NCBI RefSeq assembly: GCF_018390535.1
Contig: NZ_JAHBBW010000001.1
Span: forward strand, 186,001 to 250,000
Reading direction: 5' to 3'
Source of the DNA: Bacteroides propionicigenes
Lineage (GTDB): Bacteria; Bacteroidota; Bacteroidia; Bacteroidales; Bacteroidaceae
Length of the DNA: 64,000 bases
Part shown: positions 16,071 to 24,996 of the stretch, in pieces
Layout: every line of letters starts with the position of its first letter
Position numbering within the stretch: the stretch's first letter is position 1
Program-made: the position numbers and the translations under genes
The notes under the pieces: generated by a model
Told to the model about the DNA's origin: nothing
Seen by the model: the letters and a program-made list of their open reading frames with translations, nothing else
The model's database searches: none

Positions 16071-16122
16071 ATGGCAAAGATTGCCTGAAAACTGAATAGA
16101 TTACAATTAAAAAATTGGAATT

Positions 16123-17529
16123 ATGACAAAGAATATCATCTTTATCTTTGCGGCGTTCTGTACGCTGCAAGCCCGTGCGGATGTACAACCCACGGAGAAG
16201 GATACTGTACGCTGCATGTTCCGTTACGATGACACTGAACTGCTGCAGCCGTTACAGCCCTCATATCTTGACGGAGTGGTCGTCCCGGCACGGGGAAACG
16301 GCAACTGGTTCGTCAGTATCGCCGGAGGCACGACGGCCTTTCTCGGCACCCCGCTTGGCTGCGAAGACCTGTTCGGGAGGTTGAAACCCTCGTATAGCCT
16401 TGCCATTGGCAAGTGGTTCACCCCGTGGGTAGGCGCACGCATAAATTATAGCGGCTTGCAGTTCAAGGACGGTACGCTGGCCGTGCAGGAATACCACCAC
16501 CTCCATGCGGATCTGCTATGGAATGTGCTCGGCGGCAGTTATTCCCGTCAGGAACAGGTACGCTGGCATCTGGCTCCCTTTGCCGGTATCGGGCTGCTGC
16601 ATCATGCGACCAACGGGCATAACCCGTTTGCAGTCTCTTATGGTATACAGGGGCAGTACCGGATTTCCAAAAGGGTAAGCGCCCTCGTGGAACTCTCCGG
16701 CGCAACCACTTTCCAAGATTTCGACGGGTATGGTAAGGAGAACCGTTTTGGTGACCACATGTTATCGCTTACCGCCGGATTTTCTTTTCATATCGGCAGG
16801 GTCGGTTGGAAACGCGCCATAGACCCAAGTCCTTATATCCGCCGCGATCAGTGGCTTGTCGAGCGCGTAAATGCTTTGTCGGAAGAGAACCGTCTTTATG
16901 CAGGGCAGCATGACAGAGACCGACGGACACTCGCTGAGCTGAAAAAGATTCTGGAAATCGAAGGATTGCTCGACAAGTACAGCCATCTTTTTGATGACGA
17001 CGATGCATTCGACGGCAACCGTTATCCCAAAAACAATTACAGCGGTCTGAACTCGCTTCAAGCGAGACTTAAGAACCGGAAGTGGGACGGGAAATCTCCC
17101 TTGGATGGGAAGGGTACACAATCTGCCGACACAATTCCCCTTTGTGCGGGTCAAGACACACTCTGTATGCAATATTTGGCTCGTATGCAGAACGGAAAAG
17201 AGTGTATCGGCTCACCCGTGTATTTCTTCTTCCAACTCAATACGGCGCGTCTCACGGATACCTCCCAGACGCTTAATCTCGACGAGTTGGCAAGAGTAGC
17301 GAAGAAGTACGGGTTATCGGTAAGCGTCATTGGTGCAGCTGACAGTATGACCGGAACAGCATCCGTAAACAATGTCTTGAGTGCATCAAGAGCCGATTAT
17401 ATCGCTGAAGAATTAATCAAACGTGGGGTGTCGGGCGACAAGATAACCAAAACTCACCAAGGCGGCATTTCCGATTATGCGCCCAATGAGGCCAACCGCC
17501 ATACAAAGGTTATGCTGCATCTCAAATAA
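16123..17529 (+). CDS. Outer-membrane protein with C-terminal OmpA-like domain
   Basis: A cleavable signal peptide (MTKNIIFIFAAFCTLQARAD) is followed by a beta-barrel-like half of about 230 residues with alternating aromatic strands (WFTPWVGARINYSGLQF, SLTAGFSFHIGRVGWKR). A linker of about 90 residues leads to an OmpA-type peptidoglycan-binding domain at about 360-468: VYFFFQLNTARLTDTSQ, then NNVLSASRADYIAEELIKRGV. The usual peptidoglycan-contact Asp/Arg pattern is only partly kept (NxxLSxxRAxxI present). It would tie the outer membrane to the cell wall and is placed directly after the relaxase, with a terminator at 17574. Confidence 0.85.
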   Translation: MTKNIIFIFAAFCTLQARADVQPTEKDTVRCMFRYDDTELLQPLQPSYLDGVVVPARGNGNWFVSIAGGTTAFLGTPLGCEDLFGRLKPSYSLAIGKWFTPWVGARINYSGLQFKDGTLAVQEYHHLHADLLWNVLGGSYSRQEQVRWHLAPFAGIGLLHHATNGHNPFAVSYGIQGQYRISKRVSALVELSGATTFQDFDGYGKENRFGDHMLSLTAGFSFHIGRVGWKRAIDPSPYIRRDQWLVERVNALSEENRLYAGQHDRDRRTLAELKKILEIEGLLDKYSHLFDDDDAFDGNRYPKNNYSGLNSLQARLKNRKWDGKSPLDGKGTQSADTIPLCAGQDTLCMQYLARMQNGKECIGSPVYFFFQLNTARLTDTSQTLNLDELARVAKKYGLSVSVIGAADSMTGTASVNNVLSASRADYIAEELIKRGVSGDKITKTHQGGISDYAPNEANRHTKVMLHLK

Positions 17530-17573
17530 TACTTTTTGTTCATACGATATAAAAACATTTTTTTTCGTTTATG

Positions 17574-17606
17574 GAGAGCCTGTCTGTGAAGATCGGCTCT
17601 CTTTTT
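17574..17606 (+). terminator. Terminator of mobilization region
   Basis: GAGAGCC (17574-17580) / GGCTCTC (17595-17601) followed by TTTTT. Confidence 0.85.
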
Positions 17607-17672
17607 AAACGGAAATCTGACTGTTTGATATTTTCTAATCGGTAACGAACATCGTAATTATTTATTATATAC

Positions 17673-17680
17673 TATCTTTG
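17673..17680 (+). promoter_or_regulatory. Promoter of acyltransferase gene
   Basis: Perfect -7 box TATCTTTG, 27 nt before the ATG at 17707. Confidence 0.65.
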
Positions 17681-17706
17681 CATTCAGTCTTTTACCGGTA
17701 TAATTC

Positions 17707-18837
17707 ATGAACATGCAAAACTCTTATCTGACCTCGAAGCCGCACTACGAGATTCTGGACGGACTGCGCGGTGTGGCGGCTGCTATGGTAGTGGCCTTTC
17801 ATCTGCTGGAAGCGCATTCCGGCGGCAACCATCTGAACCAGATTATCAATCATGGCTATCTGGCAGTCGATTTCTTCTTCATGCTTTCGGGTTTCGTCAT
17901 CGGCTACGCATACGATGACCGTTGGAACCGGATGAGCACGGGAACCTTCTTCAAGCGTCGTCTTATCCGGCTACAGCCTATGGTGATCATGGGGAGTATC
18001 GTGGGAGCCGCGCTCTTTTGGTTTCAGGATGCCCCCTGTTATCCGGCAATGGAGGGCGTGTCCGCCGGTGCGGTGCTGCTGGTCATGCTGCTGGGTTGTA
18101 CGTTACTGCCTCTGCCGCTGAAGTGGGACGTCCGGGGATGGATGGAAATGCACCCGCTGAACGGGCCGGCATGGTCGCTTTACTACGAATACATCGGCAA
18201 CATATTGTACGCCTTGTTCATCCGCAAGTTCAGCAAGACGGCATTGACTGTCCTCGTGGCGATAGCGGCGTGCTTCACGGTACACCGCTGCCTTACCGCA
18301 CCTGCCGGCGACATCGTGGGCGGATGGGCTTTGAACTGGGAACAGCAGTACGTGGGACTGGTCCGGCTGATGTACCCCTTCTTTGGCGGACTGCTCCTGT
18401 CCCGGCTTGGCTGGCTGATACGCACCCGCAAGAATGCTTTTGGGTGGTGCAGCCTGATGATAATCGCCGTGCTTTCCGCGCCCCGTATCGGTGGGGAGGA
18501 CGGGTATTGGATGAACGGGCTTTACGAGGCTTTCTGCATCATCTGCATTTTCCCGGTTATCGTCTCGATGGGAGCGGGAGGCAGGATAACGGGCAAACGC
18601 TCCGCTGCCGTATGCAAGTTTCTGGGCGACATATCCTATCCCGTCTATATCACCCACTATCCGCTGGTCTATATTTATACGGCATGGGCGTTCAACCGTC
18701 AGGCGACACTTGCCGAAGGCCTTCCTTACATGCTGCTCACGTTCGTCGGGGCGTTCGCGCTTGCCTATGCCTGCCTGAAGTGCTATGATCTCCCGGTGCG
18801 CAAATGGCTCACGGAACGTTTCTTGAAGAAGAAATAA
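17707..18837 (+). CDS. Acyltransferase-3 family membrane protein (OafA/ExoZ type)
   Basis: Transfers acyl groups (usually O-acetyl) to surface sugars at the inner membrane. The N-terminus is diagnostic: YEILDGLRGVAAAMVVAFHLLEAHS, with the catalytic His in the first helix, then GYLAVDFFFMLSGFVIGYAY, then FFKRRLIRLQPM. About ten membrane segments in 376 aa is the family size. The product may modify capsule, LPS-type glycan or other exopolysaccharide of the host and so act as surface-altering cargo; the target is not visible. It has its own promoter and terminator and is thus an independent unit. Confidence 0.92.
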   Translation: MNMQNSYLTSKPHYEILDGLRGVAAAMVVAFHLLEAHSGGNHLNQIINHGYLAVDFFFMLSGFVIGYAYDDRWNRMSTGTFFKRRLIRLQPMVIMGSIVGAALFWFQDAPCYPAMEGVSAGAVLLVMLLGCTLLPLPLKWDVRGWMEMHPLNGPAWSLYYEYIGNILYALFIRKFSKTALTVLVAIAACFTVHRCLTAPAGDIVGGWALNWEQQYVGLVRLMYPFFGGLLLSRLGWLIRTRKNAFGWCSLMIIAVLSAPRIGGEDGYWMNGLYEAFCIICIFPVIVSMGAGGRITGKRSAAVCKFLGDISYPVYITHYPLVYIYTAWAFNRQATLAEGLPYMLLTFVGAFALAYACLKCYDLPVRKWLTERFLKKK

Positions 18838-18975
18838 AAAGCGGTAAAGAAATCCTATATTTATTATCGTATTTCTGTCGGATGACAGATAAAGTTCCGA
18901 CGCCGAAGGTGTTTTGCGGACGACACAATCAGATAACGCGAACCCAAATGTCTATTACTGTTTCGCTGATAGAAG

Positions 18976-19017
18976 AAAAGCCCCTTGATGCCTTTGCCAT
19001 AGGTTTGAGGGGCTTTT
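18976..19017 (+). terminator. Terminator downstream of acyltransferase gene
   Basis: A 10-bp perfect stem AAAAGCCCCT / AGGGGCTTTT, about 140 nt after the stop. The bases between 18838 and 18975 hold nothing recognisable. Confidence 0.7.
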
Positions 19018-19154
19018 GGGGAGGCTACAAACCTCTTTTTGTTGAATAGGTTCTTTTGATATTGTCACACCTTTTTCTATCCCGACCGACGTATAAAACG
19101 TGCGTGTGCATGTCGGTTGTACAGGCCAAAGACATACCGGGAGAATAAAAACAG

Positions 19155-19195
19155 CACTGCCCGCCTGTAGAGGGGTTTCCTACAGACGGGCAGTG
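19155..19195 (-). terminator. Terminator of the fimbrial operon
   Basis: A near-perfect 16-bp stem (19155-19170 with 19180-19195, starting CACTGCCCG on either strand). On the minus strand it is followed by a T-rich tract, directly after the last fimbrial gene. Confidence 0.88.
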
Positions 19196-19226
19196 AGTAA
19201 GACACGGAATTAAAGTTTGGCGGTTG

Positions 19227-21581
19227 TCACTGGATAGTTACGCCACTGGGCGGTACGTAGGCTGCACGGATGCGGAGAGGTCTATTGATGCGGGGTGCTT
19301 TACCGGTAGTGCCGTTATCATTCGTGTATATATCGTCCCAATCACTTTCTGCATAACCACCGTCTGGCAGGGCCTTGGTGGCACGGGCATAGCTGGTGCT
19401 CTCTGGATAGATATACGCAGGCCATATTCCTGTTCTATCTTTTGCTGCCGCCGATGACCAGTAGAAATTGTTCTGGAACTCCGTGTATGTATTGTAATAA
19501 GAGGTAAGAATACTTTCCAGTTGGGAGATACCGGGCAGGAACCAACCGGAAGAATTGCTCATGCCCTGTACGGCTCCATTGGCATTGCGCTTGTTCTTGT
19601 TATAGCAATATTCCGCCGCTGAGCGGGGTTTTTCGTTCAGGTTCATTTCTGATTGTCCAGCTTGGGTAATAATGCGCCGGGTAGCTGCCGCCCCATGTTT
19701 GTTTCCTTCCGTCCATTCGTTATTTAGCGGACCTCCGATGTATTCACCATTACAACCCCATTCCAAACCGTCATAGATATAATCCCCTTCAAACTCGTTC
19801 AGGGGGTCGTAATGGGATATATATTCCTCATAGGCTTCCACGTAGATAGTGCCTTGAAGTCTGCCTTCATAATACCACTGTACCGGCAACAGACCGTGCT
19901 GTACGATTTCAATGGTACGGGTACGTGGCGTCTGCGTGTTGTTGTCGGTGTACGAGATGTTGACGGTGGCGGTGCGGTCTTTCGTGCTTAGGTTTTCGTC
20001 CAAGTAGAAATAGATGCGGTCACGGCTCCTGCTGATGGTGTATTCGGTGTTTTGGGCAAGGGTGTTGGTCACCAAGTCCGTGGTGAAGTATTTGCGTTTG
20101 CCGTTTCCCGCAGTCCATTTCTGTCCGGTCGCCAAATGGGTATCTGTACTCATGTCGGCAGAGAGTGTTCCATTCTCCATATTTTCGGCTGGCACACGTT
20201 CCATGCGTATCCAAGTGTGACTTTCCGGGTCGGCTATGCTGACTTTCATCTTTGGATTCTCATCTTCCTCGAAGAGGTACACGTCCAAAGGTGTGATACA
20301 GAAGTGGGCGTCGTGGTCACGCTCGCGCAGCATGGACAGGTAGAACGGGTTGTTCTGCTCGGTGATGTTGACGCGGGCATCGAAGGTGATGTGGTCCGGG
20401 TTGTTGCCCACATGGGTCAGTCCGCTGATGACGATGTTGTTGGCGTAGTGCCTGTTGCGTATCACCTTGAAGTCATTCACCGGGTTGCCTCCGAGATAGA
20501 AGGTATATTCGGCCTCGATGGTGGTGTTATCCTGATTTGCGGGCAGGGAGGGGTCGCCGTTATAGGTAGTGTAGTAGGCTCTCATCTTGAAATAGGTAGC
20601 CTTACTGTTTTCGCCTACAAGTCTCGGCTTCCACCGCTGCTTGTCAACATCGTCCTCTACTCCAGCCGGATACTGATAGTTTTCCGGATCTTCGTCCGGT
20701 TCAATCATGTTCTCGAACATGTAGAAGGTCAGGGAGGCGGCCCCGCCGTGGTTGTAAACGACGGCATCGCTCTGTATGTTTTCTACATTGCGGTATGGCT
20801 CATCGGTAGTCAGGCTGGTCTGGCCATCGGCAGGCTCGGTCAGGGGTACGGCGGTAGGCATGTTGTACACGCCCCATTCCGCAATGGAAAGGCGGGGCAG
20901 TTGTCCGCTCTCGTCCGAGTGGTCGGAATCGATACTGATGTTGATGTCGATGCGGGCCATCAGTGCCTTGAGCTGCATCGTGAGGCTTCCCTTCTCGGTG
21001 AGGTTCACGGTCGCGCTCTTGCCCGCCATCGGCATTCCCGTGCTGGGCAGGGTCGTGATGTCATCGCGGGTGTTAGGAGTATAATTGGCAGGATCGTACA
21101 CGAACGCTTCGAGCAGCTCCTTGGGCTTTTTCCCGTCTTTGCTATATTGGGGGAAATTATCGGGATAACCGTCGCCGTTGGCATCAGTTACCACCTCCGG
21201 AGTCACGTTGGCCAAAGCGTAGATGGTAGTTTTTTTTGCGAGTGCCGGATCTTTAAACACGTCCGTAGGAATGCTGACATTGGTCGTATTCGCCGACGGA
21301 GCCATATACGGCGAGAATACTTTCGTGTTGCTCGATTCCAGATAGTCGCCGTTTTCGTCGAAGAAGAACAGGTAGAGCTGGTTGATGCGCTTCTCCTTGT
21401 CGTCCTTGGCGATGGCCGAGCGGGTGACGACTTGCTGCGGCAGCATGTTCTGGCAGACGGCCTCGATGGTGAATCCGTCGCCGGGCGGAACGGTACCGCC
21501 GCCAAAGTCCTCCTCCGTGGTGCAGGCTGCCGGCAAGAGCATGGAGGCCACCGGCAGGAAATAATAAAGTATCTTTTTCAT
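19227..21581 (-). CDS. DUF4906-type fimbrial lipoprotein (probable tip/accessory subunit)
   Basis: Met 21581 is chosen because it starts a lipoprotein signal (MKKILYYFLPVASMLLPAAC, Cys20); the open frame runs 28 codons further upstream without a sensible start. At about 784 aa it is far larger than the three fimbrillins before it. The N-terminal part has the FimB/Mfa-like pattern RINQLYLFFFDENGDYL and STGMPMAGKS; the C-terminal third (NEFEGDYIYDGLEWGCNGEYIGG, then a final PLRIRAAY) matches the DUF4906 plan. As the last gene of a Bacteroidales fimbrial operon it probably forms the tip or a ligand-binding subunit. Its exact role is inference. Confidence 0.8.
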   Translation of the reverse strand: MKKILYYFLPVASMLLPAACTTEEDFGGGTVPPGDGFTIEAVCQNMLPQQVVTRSAIAKDDKEKRINQLYLFFFDENGDYLESSNTKVFSPYMAPSANTTNVSIPTDVFKDPALAKKTTIYALANVTPEVVTDANGDGYPDNFPQYSKDGKKPKELLEAFVYDPANYTPNTRDDITTLPSTGMPMAGKSATVNLTEKGSLTMQLKALMARIDINISIDSDHSDESGQLPRLSIAEWGVYNMPTAVPLTEPADGQTSLTTDEPYRNVENIQSDAVVYNHGGAASLTFYMFENMIEPDEDPENYQYPAGVEDDVDKQRWKPRLVGENSKATYFKMRAYYTTYNGDPSLPANQDNTTIEAEYTFYLGGNPVNDFKVIRNRHYANNIVISGLTHVGNNPDHITFDARVNITEQNNPFYLSMLRERDHDAHFCITPLDVYLFEEDENPKMKVSIADPESHTWIRMERVPAENMENGTLSADMSTDTHLATGQKWTAGNGKRKYFTTDLVTNTLAQNTEYTISRSRDRIYFYLDENLSTKDRTATVNISYTDNNTQTPRTRTIEIVQHGLLPVQWYYEGRLQGTIYVEAYEEYISHYDPLNEFEGDYIYDGLEWGCNGEYIGGPLNNEWTEGNKHGAAATRRIITQAGQSEMNLNEKPRSAAEYCYNKNKRNANGAVQGMSNSSGWFLPGISQLESILTSYYNTYTEFQNNFYWSSAAAKDRTGIWPAYIYPESTSYARATKALPDGGYAESDWDDIYTNDNGTTGKAPRINRPLRIRAAYVPPSGVTIQ

Positions 21582-21606
21582 CTTTATGCTGTTTTCGGTT
21601 GTTGTT

Positions 21607-22761
21607 TTATTGGATAGAGACGTCGCTGTCGCCCCCGTCTTCCCAGAACTCGTTATCGGCGGCAATAAAGTTCAGCGCGAAGGTTTCGCCCACGAAGTTG
21701 AGCTGCGCCGTATAGCGGACACCCGCACGGGGCTGGAACTGTGTCGGACGTTCGGCTGTAGCGGTCTTATCCGCCCCTTTGTAGGTATATTCGACGGAAA
21801 CCTCCACGTCCTTGCCGAAATAAGTGCCGTCCGTGGCGTTGCTCAACAGAAGCAGGTGCTTGTCGCCTATCGGGCTGACGGAACTGTTGGGAGCTACTGC
21901 AAGCCCTGTCTCGTTGTTATATATCTCGTATGTGCCGGGATAGGTGCCGCTGTAGGTGTAGAATCCCTCTTCGTTGGTATTCTTGCTGAAATCGATGGTA
22001 ATCGAGCGGGTGAAGTGGCCCGACAAGGTAACACGCTTGACGGTAACAGTTTCCTTCTTTTCATCTCCGTAATTGTAGTTGTTCACGGCGAAGCCCAAGC
22101 CCGTCATGATGTGGCTGAAATTGAAGCCCACGTTCCCCGTGGTACGCAGGTGGTTATAGACGACGGAAACCATCGCGTCGGGTGTCTGCATGTCGTTCAA
22201 CGTGGTAGTCGCTACATCGCCCGTCTCGCCGAACGGCATGGTGAACGTCAGTTTCGGCACGCCCCGTGTGGTGGCGCTGGCGGGACTTTCCACTGTAAAA
22301 CCGTCCTTCGGGTAATAGGCGAAAAAGGTGTACCGATAGCTGTCGGGGGAGGTCGCCGCCGGATTTTCCGTCGTGTTGTACCATTTTCGCGGGCCGCCAC
22401 TGTTATTATAGTCATAAGTGCAGGCCGAGCCGTTGTAGGTGACGGCTTGATTGAAGAACACGTCGGGGAAGGCGTTGCCGCTCTTGTTACCCCAGTTCGC
22501 GCTGCCCGATGCCCAGTCCTTTTCGGTGTTACTGCCACGCTGATAAGGCACGCAGTAGCCCAGTACGCCGAACGTGCCGCCGGTGGGGAATGCGTCGTGG
22601 AACGTGCTCCGGGTGAGTTTCTCCACGGTAATGACCGGGGCGGCAAAGTGGATGGCGTCGGGACTGTCGGCTTCGGGCTGCGCCCATTCCTCCTGCTGGC
22701 AGGCGGAGCAGAGAAGCAGGAGAGCCGGAAGTATGTATCGTTGCTTCATTTGGATGTTCAT
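21607..22761 (-). CDS. Fimbrillin-family lipoprotein (Mfa1/FimA-like), third subunit
   Basis: Lipoprotein signal with box LLLLCSAC, then the fimbrillin N-terminal pattern DAIHFAAPVITVEKLTRSTFHDAF. The Thr-Arg in LTRS resembles the protease site used to mature type V pilins. The core motifs YRYTFFAYYPKDGF and FNFSHIMTGLGFAV are the standard Bacteroidales fimbrillin signatures (about residues 140-230). Subunits of this kind are exported as lipoproteins, cleaved at an arginine and polymerised by strand exchange. Start at 22761 or four codons later at MKQRY. Confidence 0.85.
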   Translation of the reverse strand: MNIQMKQRYILPALLLLCSACQQEEWAQPEADSPDAIHFAAPVITVEKLTRSTFHDAFPTGGTFGVLGYCVPYQRGSNTEKDWASGSANWGNKSGNAFPDVFFNQAVTYNGSACTYDYNNSGGPRKWYNTTENPAATSPDSYRYTFFAYYPKDGFTVESPASATTRGVPKLTFTMPFGETGDVATTTLNDMQTPDAMVSVVYNHLRTTGNVGFNFSHIMTGLGFAVNNYNYGDEKKETVTVKRVTLSGHFTRSITIDFSKNTNEEGFYTYSGTYPGTYEIYNNETGLAVAPNSSVSPIGDKHLLLLSNATDGTYFGKDVEVSVEYTYKGADKTATAERPTQFQPRAGVRYTAQLNFVGETFALNFIAADNEFWEDGGDSDVSIQ

Positions 22762-22795
22762 TTTATCGTCAAGTTACAGATAGCTTATAATTGGG

Positions 22796-23770
22796 TTATT
22801 GGGTCACGTCGATGGTTACGTTCCCGCCTATGGCGTCGCTCCATGCGTTGACCGTGGGCGGGTCGAACACGATATAGCCTCCGCCGGTGAGGGTGAACGA
22901 GTAACGGTAATGGTTCGCCGCCTCCCACATGCTCACGGTGGTGGCAGGCAAGGTGTAGGAAGCGGTCTTTCCCCTCTCGGCATCGGTATCGTAGGTGACA
23001 GTCAGTTTCACCCCGTCCGTGAGCGATTGCGGAATGAGTAGCAGGTCGCCCGACACGTCCGCATTTCCGGCTGGAGTTACGGAAGTCTCTTTCTCCACGC
23101 TGACGGTTCCCTCTGCCGTGTTGCTCCACAGGGGTTCCTTGCCGCTGTCGTAATCTCCCTTGACATCCAGCCCCTCAAGGGAGATGGAATGTACCGTGGC
23201 GTTGCCACCCTCACTGCGTGCCGCAAAGGTGATGCGTGCCAGCAAATGTTGGAATTTGAGGGCTACCGGACCGGGAGGCTCTGTCTGGCCTGCCATGACG
23301 GAGATACCCGTCTTTTTCGCCGTCATCAGGTCGTGTCCTTTCGTGGCGTCGAAGCCCTTGACGGTAAATGTGCCGTCCGTGCAGGTGGCGGAGGACACGG
23401 CATCGCCCAGCGTTTCCACAGACGGATAAAGGGCGTAGAAGTCGTAGGTATTACCGGGGAGCCAGTATCTCGTGCCCTCGTAACCCCACATGCCGGAAAC
23501 GTATGTCACTTTTTCGGCGTTAAACACGCTCGTGGCCGTACCGCCCGTTCCGTCGGTGTAGTTCCCCCATACGCTGAACGAGTTTCCATCGGTCAACATT
23601 CCGTCCGCGTCGTCGATGGCGGCCCGTGTCACGGCGGGACCGGCAAAACGGATCGCCCCGCTGTTGCCGCTTGTTTCCATGTCCGGGCCCGTGCTTTCCG
23701 TACAGGCTCCCAGCAGGCAGGCGACAGCCGGTATGAACAAGGTTTTGAATAGGTTGTTATTCATAATCAT
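22796..23770 (-). CDS. Fimbrillin-family lipoprotein, second subunit
   Basis: The signal peptide ends in CLLGAC. The mature protein starts AIRFAGPAVTRAAID, with the Arg cleavage context, and continues with YWLPGNTYDFYALYP and VALKFQHLLARITFAA, the paired motifs of the fimbrillin family. It is shorter (324 aa) than the two flanking fimbrillins and probably a minor subunit. A two-hairpin intergenic region separates it from the major fimbrillin upstream, which could lower its expression relative to that gene. Confidence 0.85.
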   Translation of the reverse strand: MIMNNNLFKTLFIPAVACLLGACTESTGPDMETSGNSGAIRFAGPAVTRAAIDDADGMLTDGNSFSVWGNYTDGTGGTATSVFNAEKVTYVSGMWGYEGTRYWLPGNTYDFYALYPSVETLGDAVSSATCTDGTFTVKGFDATKGHDLMTAKKTGISVMAGQTEPPGPVALKFQHLLARITFAARSEGGNATVHSISLEGLDVKGDYDSGKEPLWSNTAEGTVSVEKETSVTPAGNADVSGDLLLIPQSLTDGVKLTVTYDTDAERGKTASYTLPATTVSMWEAANHYRYSFTLTGGGYIVFDPPTVNAWSDAIGGNVTIDVTQ

Positions 23771-23800
23771 ACATTGTTTCTTTATATCCGGTTATTTCTG

Positions 23801-23874
23801 ACGCTACCGGTAGCGTAAATAAGGAGCAACACTCCCGTTAGTGGCTATGAGGGGACATTCAACCCCTCATAGCC
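23801..23874 (-). promoter_or_regulatory. Two hairpins between fimbrillin genes (possible attenuator)
   Basis: A perfect 12-bp stem (23843-23854 with 23863-23874, GGCTATGAGGGG) is followed on the minus strand by a 16-nt palindrome ACGCTACCGGTAGCGT (23801-23816). No long U tract follows, so full termination is unlikely. Partial termination or RNA stabilisation could make the first fimbrillin more abundant than the later ones. Confidence 0.6.
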
Positions 23875-23909
23875 TGATGTGATGTCTTTTCGGCTATTGA
23901 TGCAAGCGA

Positions 23910-24938
23910 TTACTCTCCGGCGTTTTCCGGGGTTACATCACTATTTGATGCGTCAGCCCATTCATCTACATCAATAACTTTGAACTCAATTACCTGCTCC
24001 TTCAACTCCGGATCAATCGTGCTACCGTTGATTTCTACTGTATAGTTATATTTGAAACCTTCAGTCCATTGGTTCTGTACTGTGCCGCTAACATCGCCTT
24101 TATATGCCAATTTTCCTTTGAACTGATTTTCACTTAATTGTTTATTTGCTGCATCATAGAAAGTTGCGGTAAAGGTTACTTCCAGATTTTCGTTGCTTTG
24201 TGGAATGACAAAGCAGGTCGTAGTGTGGGTAGCGTCCTTAAATTCTTCGGCAATATCCCCTAATGCTCCGAAATCATAGTCCTCTGTTGAAACACTTTGA
24301 GTAGTCCAATTGATATCTGGTTTCCCGCTTTCGGCATAAGTCGCTGTAACATTAGTTGTTTTTACTGCATTCACCTTGATGTCGGAGATTTTCATGGTGT
24401 AGTCATAAGCGTCCGTGTTCTTGAACGTGAACTTCACCTGCGACAACATATGGTAGAAAGATAAGTTTACCGGACCATTATTAGCTTCTTTTGCAGTCAC
24501 CTCTTGGGGTATAGCCACAATCAAATCTTTCGTATTGTCTACCGAGTAATTTGGGAATGTCAACACTCGAGAGGTTGCATTAAACTCTGCATTCTCAATT
24601 TTATTACCACCATTGGAGTAAGCGCCAAAACGGTACTTCTTGCCATTTATCCAATAAGCAGTCTGTGTGGGATTCCAAACCGTCCCCTCCGCTCCTACAG
24701 TGCCTCCGTCTACCTGAACATTGGTATATACGGAAGTCCATGAATCATCATAGTTTCCGAATACGAAGAACTTCTGAAGATTCTGCTCCGTTGTTTCAGT
24801 CACACTACTTCTCGTTGAATGGTTCACGAAAGTTCCGAACTGGATCGCCCGGCTCTGCGGCATATCCACAACTTCTTCGTTCGTACAGCTTGCCAGTGCT
24901 GCTACAGCCACTCCAAGCACAAAAAAACTTTTCTTCAT
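23910..24938 (-). CDS. Fimbrillin-family lipoprotein, probable major subunit
   Basis: The signal peptide MKKSFFVLGVAVAALASC ends in a lipobox Cys. The mature region begins with QSRAIQFGTFVNHSTRSSV, where Arg residues supply possible maturation sites, followed by YWINGKKYRFGAYSNGG and LSFYHMLSQVKFTFKN. It is the first fimbrillin in the operon and stands before the hairpin pair, both consistent with a high-expression shaft subunit. Its DNA is more AT-rich than the genes on either side, suggesting replacement of the antigenic subunit by recombination. Confidence 0.85.
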   Translation of the reverse strand: MKKSFFVLGVAVAALASCTNEEVVDMPQSRAIQFGTFVNHSTRSSVTETTEQNLQKFFVFGNYDDSWTSVYTNVQVDGGTVGAEGTVWNPTQTAYWINGKKYRFGAYSNGGNKIENAEFNATSRVLTFPNYSVDNTKDLIVAIPQEVTAKEANNGPVNLSFYHMLSQVKFTFKNTDAYDYTMKISDIKVNAVKTTNVTATYAESGKPDINWTTQSVSTEDYDFGALGDIAEEFKDATHTTTCFVIPQSNENLEVTFTATFYDAANKQLSENQFKGKLAYKGDVSGTVQNQWTEGFKYNYTVEINGSTIDPELKEQVIEFKVIDVDEWADASNSDVTPENAGE

Positions 24939-24996
24939 AAGATGTAAAAAATTAAATTAAAAATTTGGTTATTTAGTACCTGTTGTTTTATTCGTT

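Noticed and set aside
20052-21617. 521-codon plus-strand frame
   Set aside because: It is antisense to the DUF4906 lipoprotein gene, which has a signal peptide and family motifs; the plus-strand product is Val/His/Arg-rich without a domain.
23801-23874. True rho-independent terminator splitting the fimbrial operon
   Set aside because: The stem lacks a following U tract on the minus strand, so it is listed as a possible attenuator only.
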